Source: Bacillota bacterium (GTDB taxonomy: Bacteria; Bacillota; Desulfotomaculia; Desulfotomaculales; Desulfallaceae). Taken from it: a DNA stretch of 12,917 nt. The DNA is taken from contig WQUS01000155.1 in NCBI GenBank assembly GCA_009781965.1, forward strand, positions 1 to 12,917, read 5' to 3'. A model generated the notes under the pieces. It was not told the DNA's origin, made no database searches, and was given only the letters and a program-made list of their open reading frames with translations. Both the position numbers and the translations under genes were made by a program. Below are positions 5,763 to 12,230 of this stretch, piece after piece; within the stretch, counting starts at the first letter, position 1, and every line of letters begins with the position of its first letter.

Positions 5763-7085
5763 ATGGCCGATCCAATTGTGGCTATTATAGGCCGGCCTAA
5801 CGTAGGCAAGTCAACTCTGTTTAACCGCCTGGTCGGAGCCAGGGTGGCTATTGTTGAAGATACACCGGGGATCACCAGGGACCGGCTCTATGAGCATGCC
5901 GAATGGAACGGCAGGCAATTCACTCTGGTGGATACCGGCGGTTTGGACTACCGGGACGAAGGTGATTTCGCCATCCATATCCGTTCCCAAGCGGAACTGG
6001 CTATTCGTGACGCCGACATGCTGTTGTTCGTGGTGGACGCCCGCAGCGGGGTCACCGGTACTGATGAAGAATTGGCTCAGGTACTGCGCAAAAGTGATAA
6101 GCCGGTGCTCCTGGTGGCCAACAAAGTCGAGGATTTCAGCCAGCCAGACCTTCTTTTCGATTTTTACCGGCTGGGATTGGGCGAGCCGCTGCCTGTTTCC
6201 GCCGTAGAAGGCCGAAACACCGGCGACTTACTGGATCTGGTGCTGGAAAAACTGCCGGCTTCGGCAGTAGAGGCGGCAGATGATGAGCGCATCAGAATTA
6301 CCGTGGTCGGACGGCCCAATGTTGGTAAATCCTCGCTGGTAAACGCCATTTTAGGCGAAGAACGGGTCATTGTCAGTGATATCCCCGGCACCACCAGGGA
6401 TGCCGTTGATACCATCGTCAAACGCGATGATAAGGAATATATCCTGGTTGACACAGCGGGGATGCGCCGCCGCAGCCGGATTGACCATTCCACCGAAAAA
6501 TATAGCGTTATCCGCTCGCTGCGCGCCATTGACCGCGGAGATGTGGCCTTGCTGTTAATTGACGCCGTAGAGCAGCTTACCGAACAGGACAAAAAGATTG
6601 CCGGCTATATCCATGAGCAGGGCAAAGGGATAATCTTGCTTGTTAACAAGTGGGATCTGGTGGAAAAGGACAGCAAGACCTCCAACCGTTACGTGCAGGA
6701 TTTGCGTGACGGTCTGGGATTTATGCAGTATGCGCCGGTGTTGTTTGCCAGCGCTTTGACCGGGCAGCGGATCTCCCGGGTGCTGGAACTGGTTGATTTT
6801 GTCAGCGAGCAGCAGAACATGCGCGTCGCCACCAGCGGCTTGAACGATTTAATCAGGGACGCGGTGCTGCGCAATCCGGCCCCCACCGACAAAGGCCACC
6901 GGCTGAAAATTTTTTACTGCACCCAGGCGGGGGTTAAGCCACCCACTTTTATTTTATTTGTTAATGAACCGGAACTAATGCATTTTTCCTACTTGCGTTA
7001 CCTTGAAAACCGGTTGCGCTCAGCCTACGGTTTCGAAGGCACTCCGGTACGGCTGCTGATGCGTAAAAGGGACAGCAGATATTAA
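5763..7085 (+). CDS. der: Ribosome-assembly GTPase Der (EngA)
   Basis: Der is the essential tandem GTPase that acts in late maturation of the 50S ribosomal subunit. The full 440-residue architecture is present. G domain 1 has GRPNVGKST at 10-18, DTPGITRD, DTGG at 57-60 and NKVE at 120-123. G domain 2 has GRPNVGKSS at 183-191, DIPGTTRD at 206-213, DTAG at 230-233, NKWD at 295-298 and SALTG. A KH-like C-terminal domain covers about 352-440. The first G4 motif ends in Glu rather than the canonical Asp, a substitution that may be lineage-typical. Start ATG 5763 is 2 bases after the DUF512 stop with a GGGG-type weak ribosome binding site, consistent with coupling. plsY follows after a short gap. 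Confidence 0.98.
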   Translation: MADPIVAIIGRPNVGKSTLFNRLVGARVAIVEDTPGITRDRLYEHAEWNGRQFTLVDTGGLDYRDEGDFAIHIRSQAELAIRDADMLLFVVDARSGVTGTDEELAQVLRKSDKPVLLVANKVEDFSQPDLLFDFYRLGLGEPLPVSAVEGRNTGDLLDLVLEKLPASAVEAADDERIRITVVGRPNVGKSSLVNAILGEERVIVSDIPGTTRDAVDTIVKRDDKEYILVDTAGMRRRSRIDHSTEKYSVIRSLRAIDRGDVALLLIDAVEQLTEQDKKIAGYIHEQGKGIILLVNKWDLVEKDSKTSNRYVQDLRDGLGFMQYAPVLFASALTGQRISRVLELVDFVSEQQNMRVATSGLNDLIRDAVLRNPAPTDKGHRLKIFYCTQAGVKPPTFILFVNEPELMHFSYLRYLENRLRSAYGFEGTPVRLLMRKRDSRY

Positions 7086-7109
7086 AGGTAATTAAAGGAA
7101 GTGATTTTG

Positions 7110-7712
7110 GTGGGTCCCCTGGGGGCTGTCATTATTAGTTACCTGATTGGTTCAATCCCCTTCGGCTACCTGTTAGCCAGACTGAAAGGGCTGAATATTA
7201 CCGAACACGGCAGCGGGAACATCGGCGCCACCAACGTGTGGCGCAATATGGGACCGGCGGCCGGTCTGGCAGTGCTATTGCTGGATATGGGCAAGGGAGC
7301 GGCCGCGGTATTTATCGGCCGGGCAATGGGCGGCGCCGAAACCGAACTGCTGACCGCCGCAGCCGCCTTATGCGGCCATAGCTGGTCAGTGTTCCTGGGC
7401 TTTAAAGGCGGCAAGATGATTGCCACCGGCGGCGGTATTGTTTTGGCCATGTCGCCTCTGCTGGTTTTAGTCGGCCTGGTGGTCTGGCTTGTCACTGTCG
7501 GCCTTAGCAGGTATGTATCCTTGGGCTCCATGCTGGCCGCGGCCTCGGTACCCATAACCATGACCGTCATTAAAATGGATCCCTGGCATATCGCCTTTGG
7601 CGTGCTGATGACGGCGGCGGCGGTCTATAAGCATCGCGCCAATATCAAAAGGATACTTGCCGGAACCGAATTTAAGGTAGATTTAAAAATAGCGAAGGGT
7701 GGACGCCGATAA
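7110..7712 (+). CDS. plsY: Acyl-phosphate:glycerol-3-phosphate acyltransferase PlsY
   Basis: PlsY transfers the acyl chain from acyl-phosphate to the sn-1 position of glycerol-3-phosphate at the cytoplasmic membrane, the first acylation step of bacterial phospholipid synthesis. Motif 1 is seen as GSGNIGATNVWRNMG (about 35-49), motif 2 as GHSWSVFLGFKGGKMIATG (about 89-107) and motif 3 as HRANIKRILAGTE (about 175-187), with about five hydrophobic helices. Three in-frame starts compete: GTG 7101, TTG 7107 and GTG 7110. AAAGGAAGTG at 7095-7104 is correctly spaced only for 7110, giving 200 residues; starting at 7101 adds three. Motif 2 reads GGKM where GGKG is usual (see findings). gpsA, which makes the substrate, begins 2 bases downstream. 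Confidence 0.95.
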   Translation: MGPLGAVIISYLIGSIPFGYLLARLKGLNITEHGSGNIGATNVWRNMGPAAGLAVLLLDMGKGAAAVFIGRAMGGAETELLTAAAALCGHSWSVFLGFKGGKMIATGGGIVLAMSPLLVLVGLVVWLVTVGLSRYVSLGSMLAAASVPITMTVIKMDPWHIAFGVLMTAAAVYKHRANIKRILAGTEFKVDLKIAKGGRR

Positions 7713-7714
7713 CC

Positions 7715-8779
7715 ATGTCGGACAGTAAAAAAATTGCGGTGCTGGGCGCCGGCAGCTGGGGCACCGCTCTGGCCCGCCACCTGTCCTTTCTTGGCCATGA
7801 TGTATTCCTCTGGTCCAGACGGACAGCCCTGGTAGAGGAACTGAGCGAGACCCGGACCAACAGCAATTATCTGCCGGGCGCCCTTATTCCGGACCAGCTG
7901 GTGATCACGGGCGATCTGGATGCAGCCCTGCTCGGCGCGGCCGCCATCGTATACTGCGTACCGTCCCACAGCTTCAGAGAGATGCTGCTGGCATCCCTGC
8001 CCGGAATCAAGGAAGGAACATTGATAGTCAACACCGCCAAAGGCATTGAAGAAAATACCATGCTGCGCATGTCCCAGGTATTCTCACAAGTGGCGGGAAA
8101 GGCAAGAGCCCTTGATTACGTGACCCTCTCCGGGCCCAGTCATGCCGAAGAGGTGGCGCGGCATATGCCCACTGCGGTGGTGGTAGCCTCCGCGGCGCAA
8201 AAATCGGCGGAAACAGCCCAGGATCTTTTTATGGGCGACTGTTTCAGGGTTTACACCAACCCGGATATCATTGGCGTAGAATTAGGCGGGGCGCTGAAAA
8301 ATATTATCGCTCTTGGCACTGGCATTGTTGACGGCTTGAACGGCAGCGACAACGCTAAAGCCGCCCTGATGACCAGAGGCATGGCGGAAATCACCAGGCT
8401 GGGCGTGGCTATGCACGCCAACCCGCTCACCTTTGCCGGGCTGGCGGGGATCGGCGACCTGATTGTAACCTGCACCAGCATGCATAGCCGCAATCGCAGG
8501 GCTGGCATTGAGATCGGCCGGGGCAAAGAACTGAGCGAAGTTTTAAAAAATATGCACATGGTAGTGGAAGGGGTGCGCACCACCGGCGTGACCCACGAGC
8601 TGGCCGCCCAATGGGGGGTAGAGATGCCCATCACGGAACAAGTATATCAGGTGCTGTTTAACGGGCTGCACCCGGCGCACGCGGTTAAAAACCTGCTCAC
8701 CCGCACTAAGACCCACGAAGTAGAGGAAGTGGCGCTGACTAAAATCAATGTCAGCATTAAAAGCACATACAAAAGCTAA
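7715..8779 (+). CDS. gpsA: NAD(P)-dependent glycerol-3-phosphate dehydrogenase
   Basis: GpsA reduces dihydroxyacetone phosphate to sn-glycerol-3-phosphate, the backbone that PlsY acylates. The 354-residue protein starts with the dinucleotide-binding motif VLGAGSWGTALA (9-20). Further family stretches are NTAKGIE (106-112, K109), LSGPSHAEEVA (138-148), GGALKNIIALGTGIVDG (191-207, catalytic-type K195), SDNAKAALMTRG and AGIGDLIVTCTSMHSRNRRAG. Length is slightly above the usual 330-345, the excess lying in the C-terminal tail (HEVEEVALTKINVSIKSTYKS). The ATG is 2 bases after the plsY stop; the purine-rich AAGGGTGGA upstream is a possible ribosome binding site with long spacing. Confidence 0.97.
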   Translation: MSDSKKIAVLGAGSWGTALARHLSFLGHDVFLWSRRTALVEELSETRTNSNYLPGALIPDQLVITGDLDAALLGAAAIVYCVPSHSFREMLLASLPGIKEGTLIVNTAKGIEENTMLRMSQVFSQVAGKARALDYVTLSGPSHAEEVARHMPTAVVVASAAQKSAETAQDLFMGDCFRVYTNPDIIGVELGGALKNIIALGTGIVDGLNGSDNAKAALMTRGMAEITRLGVAMHANPLTFAGLAGIGDLIVTCTSMHSRNRRAGIEIGRGKELSEVLKNMHMVVEGVRTTGVTHELAAQWGVEMPITEQVYQVLFNGLHPAHAVKNLLTRTKTHEVEEVALTKINVSIKSTYKS

Positions 8780-8802
8780 CCAAACGAAGGAGTGTGGAAT
8801 AA

Positions 8803-9333
8803 GTGATTTTACTCGAATTTGCAGGCAAACGTCCTCAAGTACATCCGGATGCCTACGTGGCCCCGACGGCCACTCTAATCGGTGATGTTGTGGTTGAAGA
8901 AGGGGCGATCATCCTGTTCGGCGCCGTTTTGCGGGGGGATTTGGGCCAGGTGCGCATCGGCAAATTCACCAGTATCCAAGATAACGTTGTGGCGCACACC
9001 CTGCCGGATGGCCGGATCACCGTCGGCGCTAATGTCACCGTGGGCCATGGCGTGGTATTGCACAACTGTACCATTGAAGACGGAGCTATGATCGGCATCA
9101 ACGCAGTGATACTGGACAATGCGGTAGTAGGCAGCGAAGCCATGATCGCGGCCGGTTCGGTGGTTGGCGACAACGTCAATATTCCACCCCGCTACCTGGC
9201 GGCCGGCGTGCCCGCCAAGCCCAAAAAAGAACTGCCCGGCAGTACGCTGGACAGAGTTCGTTTAGGTCCCAATGTCTATCAAAATTTACGGCGGATTTAT
9301 CTACAGGAAAATCGCGCTCATACAGATTCCTAA
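8803..9333 (+). CDS. Gamma-class carbonic anhydrase-like hexapeptide-repeat protein
   Basis: A 176-residue left-handed beta-helix protein built from hexapeptide repeats (for example VVEEGA, ITVGAN, VTVGHG, TIEDGA, AVVGSE). The gamma-carbonic-anhydrase active-site pattern is intact: R44 and D46 in LRGD, Q59 in SIQDN, and three probable metal ligands H65 (VAHT), H82 and H87 (GHGVVLH). Members of this YrdA/CamH-like family are trimeric metalloproteins. Some interconvert CO2 and bicarbonate, others show no activity, so the reaction is probable rather than shown. The GTG start is supported by AAGGAG at 8787-8792, 10 bases upstream. It follows gpsA by 23 bases and is the last gene before a terminator that includes its stop codon. 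Bicarbonate supply for acetyl-CoA carboxylase would fit the lipid context, but that is inference. Confidence 0.88.
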   Translation: MILLEFAGKRPQVHPDAYVAPTATLIGDVVVEEGAIILFGAVLRGDLGQVRIGKFTSIQDNVVAHTLPDGRITVGANVTVGHGVVLHNCTIEDGAMIGINAVILDNAVVGSEAMIAAGSVVGDNVNIPPRYLAAGVPAKPKKELPGSTLDRVRLGPNVYQNLRRIYLQENRAHTDS

Positions 9334-9343
9334 GCGCGATTTT
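9308..9343 (+). terminator. Hairpin overlapping the carbonic-anhydrase stop, probably bidirectional
   Basis: AAAATCGCGCT (9308-9318) pairs perfectly with AGCGCGATTTT (9333-9343) around a 14-base loop. The stop TAA (9331-9333) touches the right arm. The A-run on one side and T-run on the other make it usable from either strand, suiting the convergent arrangement with the minus-strand gene ending at 9429. Confidence 0.7.
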
Positions 9344-9363
9344 CGGTACTTTAATCCTTAATC

Positions 9364-9393
9364 CCGGCCATAAATATGGCCGGCATATTTTTT
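9364..9393 (+). terminator. Second hairpin between the convergent genes
   Basis: CCGGCCA (9364-9370) and TGGCCGG (9377-9383) form a GC-rich stem with loop TAAATA, followed after CATA by six T (9388-9393). It reads as a backup terminator for the plus-strand operon; on the minus strand the bases after the stem are not T-rich. Confidence 0.6.
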
Positions 9394-9428
9394 AAGTGAA
9401 TGAAAAACCCGGCCAATAAACCTGCGGC

Positions 9429-10112
9429 TTAGCGTATCACGCGCGCCGCGCCCTTATAGTTGCTGGCGTAATATTGATCACTTAAGGAAGACACAATGAC
9501 TCCATGATTAGTGGACGAGTGAATAAACTTTCCTCCTTCAGTGTAGATACCTACATGCTGAATCTCTCCGCTGCCGTAAAAACCAAAGAAAACCAGATCC
9601 CCAGCGGTCAGTTCCTCCCGCGATATCTCAATACCGGCCTGGAACTGAGCCGCCGCATTATGCGGCAGATTAATGCCGTGCTGCTTAAACACATACATGG
9701 TAAAACCGGAACAATCAAAACTGTTTGGTCCGCCGGAACCATATACATATGGTTTACCCAGCAAATCAAAGGCAGTTTTTAAAACCGGCCGCACATCCGA
9801 GCCACTCCGGGAAGTTGTCGGTGCGGCGCTACGTTCCCCGCTGACATTTTTTGTTGCTGTTCCTTTTATTGCCGTTTCTTTTGTTACCGTTCCTTTTGTT
9901 GCCGGAGCCGGATCGACTGTACTTTTAACCGCCGGTTCTGTATATGTATTTTTATAGCGGATGTTTTGCTGAAAAACAACACCATCTCCGGCGCCAAACA
10001 CGGTAACCGTCGGCTGCATGGGAAGAGCCAAAGCCAGACCGGGCATCATGAGCCCCATCACTACAATGCCGCATAAAACCAGTAACGTTTTTTTGAATAT
10101 CCCTCTGCTCAT
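9429..10112 (-). CDS. Exported NlpC/P60 peptidoglycan endopeptidase
   Basis: A 227-residue protein with an N-terminal signal peptide (basic MSRGIFKK, hydrophobic core to about 27, likely cut after ALA near residue 29). A low-complexity Thr/Lys/Pro linker (about 55-105) carries a pentapeptide repeat K-G/E-T-A/V-T/I. The C-terminal NlpC/P60 domain (about 108-227) holds the Cys-His-His triad: C134 in DCSGF, H186 in QHVGIY and H198 in FIHSS. The family cleaves gamma-D-Glu-diamino acid bonds in cell-wall stem peptides. No SH3 or LysM wall-binding domain is seen. The start is clear: on the minus strand GGAAGGAG precedes the ATG by 5 bases. It is convergent to the carbonic-anhydrase gene and divergent from spoIVA. 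A role in spore or vegetative wall remodelling cannot be decided from sequence. Confidence 0.93.
   Translation of the reverse strand: MSRGIFKKTLLVLCGIVVMGLMMPGLALALPMQPTVTVFGAGDGVVFQQNIRYKNTYTEPAVKSTVDPAPATKGTVTKETAIKGTATKNVSGERSAAPTTSRSGSDVRPVLKTAFDLLGKPYVYGSGGPNSFDCSGFTMYVFKQHGINLPHNAAAQFQAGIEISREELTAGDLVFFGFYGSGEIQHVGIYTEGGKFIHSSTNHGVIVSSLSDQYYASNYKGAARVIR
9853..9912 (-). repeat. 15-bp tandem repeat in the NlpC/P60 linker
   Basis: Three near-identical 15-base units (9853-9867, 9868-9882, 9883-9897) and a degenerate fourth (9898-9912) encode KGTAT, KETAI and KGTVT on the minus strand. Differences are single bases. The in-frame unit length means copy-number change would alter linker length without a frameshift. 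Confidence 0.75.
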
Positions 10113-10413
10113 AAATACTCCTTCCGTTTAGATCTTGTCCGCATGACAGATAATTCGACACCGGGATAGTTTTTCCTGCATAACCAATTAATTAATTATT
10201 TTTTAATCGCAAAGAATTTTTCTGGATCCAGTAATAAACCAGTAATAAACGGAAGCGAACCTAATATATATATATTGTTACCATATACCGCTGGAAAAAA
10301 ATGTTCAATACCAAAGATTATTTTCACCGTCTTCCTGCCGGTGGGGGGGATGCATAAACGGGTTTTACCATTTGCATATAAATTTTGCACTTTTTAAAGG
10401 GAGGAGTGCGTTC
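10113..10413. other. AT-rich divergent intergenic region between the NlpC/P60 gene and spoIVA
   Basis: These 301 bases hold no plausible gene. They contain an 11-base direct repeat in tandem (CCAGTAATAAA at 10228-10238 and 10239-10249), a 14-base AT palindrome (AATATATATATATT, 10263-10276), and a candidate sigma-E promoter near the spoIVA end. I found no convincing sigma-A promoter for the minus-strand gene. Confidence 0.6.
10352..10382 (+). promoter_or_regulatory. Candidate sigma-E promoter for spoIVA
   Basis: GCATAAAC (10352-10359), a 15-base spacer, then CATATAAA (10375-10382) resemble the sigma-E elements (-35 around ATA, -10 CATACAAT-like) at usual spacing. The predicted start near 10389 gives a leader of about 25 bases before the ATG. 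spoIVA is a known sigma-E gene in Bacillus, which supports the reading; the base matches alone are only moderate. Confidence 0.45.
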
Positions 10414-11895
10414 ATGGAAAAGTATGATATTTTCCGCGATATAGCGGAACGCACCGAAGGCGATATCTACCTGGGTGTAAGCGGCGGCGTTAGGACAGGC
10501 AAATCTACCTTTATTAAGCGGTTTATGGAATTAATGGTGCTTCCGAACATTGAAAACATTTATGAAAAAGAAAGAACCAGAGACGAGATGCCCCAAAGCG
10601 CCAACGGCAAAGCGATCACGACCACCGAACCAAAATTTGTACCCGATGAAGCGGCGGAAATTGAAATCAGTCCCAGCCTGAAGGTTAAAATCCGCTTGGT
10701 AGACTGCGTAGGTTACCGGGTGGAAGGAGCCTTGGGTTATGAGGATGAAGAAGGCAACCCGCGCATGGTGTCCACTCCCTGGTTCGACGAGCCGATACCA
10801 TTTGAGGAAGCAGCCGAGATGGGAACCAGAAAAGTAATCAGCGAACATTCCACCATCGGCATAGTGGTCACTACGGACGGTACGACCACGGATATCCCCA
10901 GGGAAAATTTTACACCGGCCGATGAAAGGGTAGTCCAGGAGCTCAAGGAAATCAGCCGTCCATTTTTAATGGTTCTGAACAGCACCAAACCGGACCATGA
11001 GGAAACAGTGCTTTTAGCGGACGAATTAGCGGATAAATACGATATTCCGGTGGTGCCGATAAACTGCGCGGAAATGACTCAGCAAGACATCCTGCTCGTG
11101 CTGGAAAAAGCCTTGTTTGAGTTCCCGGTTAACGAAGTAAGCATTGCCATGCCCCTCTGGGTGGAGGAACTGCAACCCCAGCATTGGCTGCGCAGTAAAT
11201 TCGATGACGCGGTGCATGAAACCATTCAACAGGTCAGACGTCTGAAAGACATTGATGGCGCCGTAGAAAAACTTGGCGATTATGACATGGTGCAGCAGGT
11301 CAGTTTGAAAAATATGGATATGGGCAGCGGCACCGCCGCTATTGAAATTGCTTCAAAGCCGGAAATATTTTATCAGGTACTGGGGGAAGAAACCGGCTTC
11401 CAGCTGGAAGGAGATCACCAACTGTTTAAACTGGTCCGGGAACTGGCGGTGGCCAAACGGGAATATGATAAAATAGCCGCCGCTCTGACGGAGGTGCGCG
11501 AAAATGGTTATGGGGTAGTCAACCCCACCATGGATGATATGAACCTGGAAGAACCGGAACTAATCCGGCAGGGCAGCCGGTTTGGCGTTAGGCTTAGAGC
11601 CAGTGCTCCTTCCATTCATATGATTAACGCCAAGATTCAAACGGAAATTACCCCGATTATCGGCACTGAGAAACAGTGCGAAGAACTGGTCCGTTATATG
11701 CTAAGCGAATTCGAGGAAAATCCGGGGAAAATCTGGAACTCGGAGATATTCGGTAAATCAGTTAACGACTTGGTCCGGGAAGGGATCCAGAACAAATTGC
11801 AGCGGATGCCGGAAAACGCCCAGGGGAAACTGCAAGAAACGGTGCAGCGGATTATCAACGATGGCAGCGGAGGACTAATTTGCATCATTATTTAA
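10414..11895 (+). CDS. spoIVA: Stage IV sporulation protein A, coat basement-layer ATPase
   Basis: SpoIVA polymerises by ATP hydrolysis on the mother-cell face of the forespore outer membrane and forms the platform for coat assembly and cortex formation. From ATG 10414 the protein has 493 residues, essentially the Bacillus length (492). Walker A is GGVRTGKS with K30, the threonine pair T70-T71 corresponds to the sensor threonines, and Walker B is VDC with D97, the same numbering as in B. subtilis. The C-terminal membrane-targeting end GSGGLICIII is conserved. The start is fixed by AAAGGGAGGAG at 10396-10406; the in-frame ATG further upstream (10372) lies inside the promoter and lacks a ribosome binding site. 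It is monocistronic, with terminators directly after the stop. Confidence 0.98.
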   Translation: MEKYDIFRDIAERTEGDIYLGVSGGVRTGKSTFIKRFMELMVLPNIENIYEKERTRDEMPQSANGKAITTTEPKFVPDEAAEIEISPSLKVKIRLVDCVGYRVEGALGYEDEEGNPRMVSTPWFDEPIPFEEAAEMGTRKVISEHSTIGIVVTTDGTTTDIPRENFTPADERVVQELKEISRPFLMVLNSTKPDHEETVLLADELADKYDIPVVPINCAEMTQQDILLVLEKALFEFPVNEVSIAMPLWVEELQPQHWLRSKFDDAVHETIQQVRRLKDIDGAVEKLGDYDMVQQVSLKNMDMGSGTAAIEIASKPEIFYQVLGEETGFQLEGDHQLFKLVRELAVAKREYDKIAAALTEVRENGYGVVNPTMDDMNLEEPELIRQGSRFGVRLRASAPSIHMINAKIQTEITPIIGTEKQCEELVRYMLSEFEENPGKIWNSEIFGKSVNDLVREGIQNKLQRMPENAQGKLQETVQRIINDGSGGLICIII

Positions 11896-11918
11896 AACCG
11901 GCCTTGACGGCCGGTTTT
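11894..11918 (+). terminator. spoIVA terminator overlapping its stop codon
   Basis: AAAACCGGCC (11894-11903) pairs perfectly with GGCCGGTTTT (11909-11918) around loop TTGAC. The last two bases of the spoIVA TAA are the first two of the stem. The T-run is part of the stem, so it can also work on the opposite strand. Confidence 0.85.
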
Positions 11919-11925
11919 GCATCCC

Positions 11926-11970
11926 ATTAAAAAGAGGCGTATCCCCGCGGGGATAATGCCTCTTTTTAAT
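11926..11970 (+). terminator. Second, long hairpin terminator after spoIVA
   Basis: The outer arms ATTAAAAAGAGGC (11926-11938) and GCCTCTTTTTAAT (11958-11970) pair over 13 bases. They enclose a perfect inner palindrome ATCCCCGCGGGGAT (11941-11954), with a small bulge between inner and outer parts. It is symmetric, so probably bidirectional, and its right edge abuts the decayed gene that follows. Confidence 0.8.
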
Positions 11971-12151
11971 CATAGGAGATCTATTAATCCCTAACATCTT
12001 ATTGACGTCAATTCTAGTTATTTATACAATATTTGCAATCATCCAATTCAAATATTTGTTTGCCAGCGGAAACAATCTGCCCTATGGACTAACCTACACA
12101 GGTTATGCCCGCCGGGGATTTTTTGAGCTGTTGTTTTTAACCGGTCAATAA
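11966..12151 (+). pseudogene. Relic of a DUF4173/DUF4153-type membrane protein gene
   Basis: The frame through 11972-12148 reads about 60 codons with no start codon or ribosome binding site and ends at tandem TAA codons from 12149. It encodes a hydrophobic helix (IPNILLTSILVIYTIFAIIQ), then FKYLFASGNNLPYG, then LTYTGYARRGFFELLFLTG. The sequence Q-F-x-YLF followed by TYxxYARRGFFELL is what I recognise as the conserved core of the DUF4173 (DUF4153-related) membrane family. The 5' side begins inside the hairpin terminator arm and the 3' side stops mid-domain, so only a fragment survives. The assignment is from memory of the family pattern. Confidence 0.65.
12001..12030 (+). promoter_or_regulatory. 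Sigma-A-like promoter with overlapping 12-bp palindrome
   Basis: TTGACG (12002-12007), a 17-base spacer, then TACAAT (12025-12030) match five of six consensus bases each at ideal spacing. The -35 box lies inside the perfect palindrome ATTGACGTCAAT (12001-12012), which could be an operator. Transcription from about 12037 would give a leader of roughly 194 bases for the L,D-transpeptidase gene. The element sits within the relic coding sequence, so chance origin is possible. Confidence 0.45.
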
Positions 12152-12230
12152 TAATCGGCAAAACCCAAGAACAATCCAACGATTAAATGGATGAATGAGC
12201 TGATTGGTTGTTGTAAAGGACTGGTAATGT

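Noticed and set aside
10113..10200. SpoIIID-like site (GGACAAG on the minus strand) upstream of the NlpC/P60 gene
   Set aside because: Only the 7-base core is present and the flanking consensus bases do not fit; expected by chance at this length.
10372..10413. Upstream in-frame ATG start for spoIVA
   Set aside because: It lies within the putative promoter, has no Shine-Dalgarno sequence, and would add 14 residues absent from SpoIVA proteins; ATG 10414 has an excellent ribosome binding site and gives matching catalytic residue numbers.
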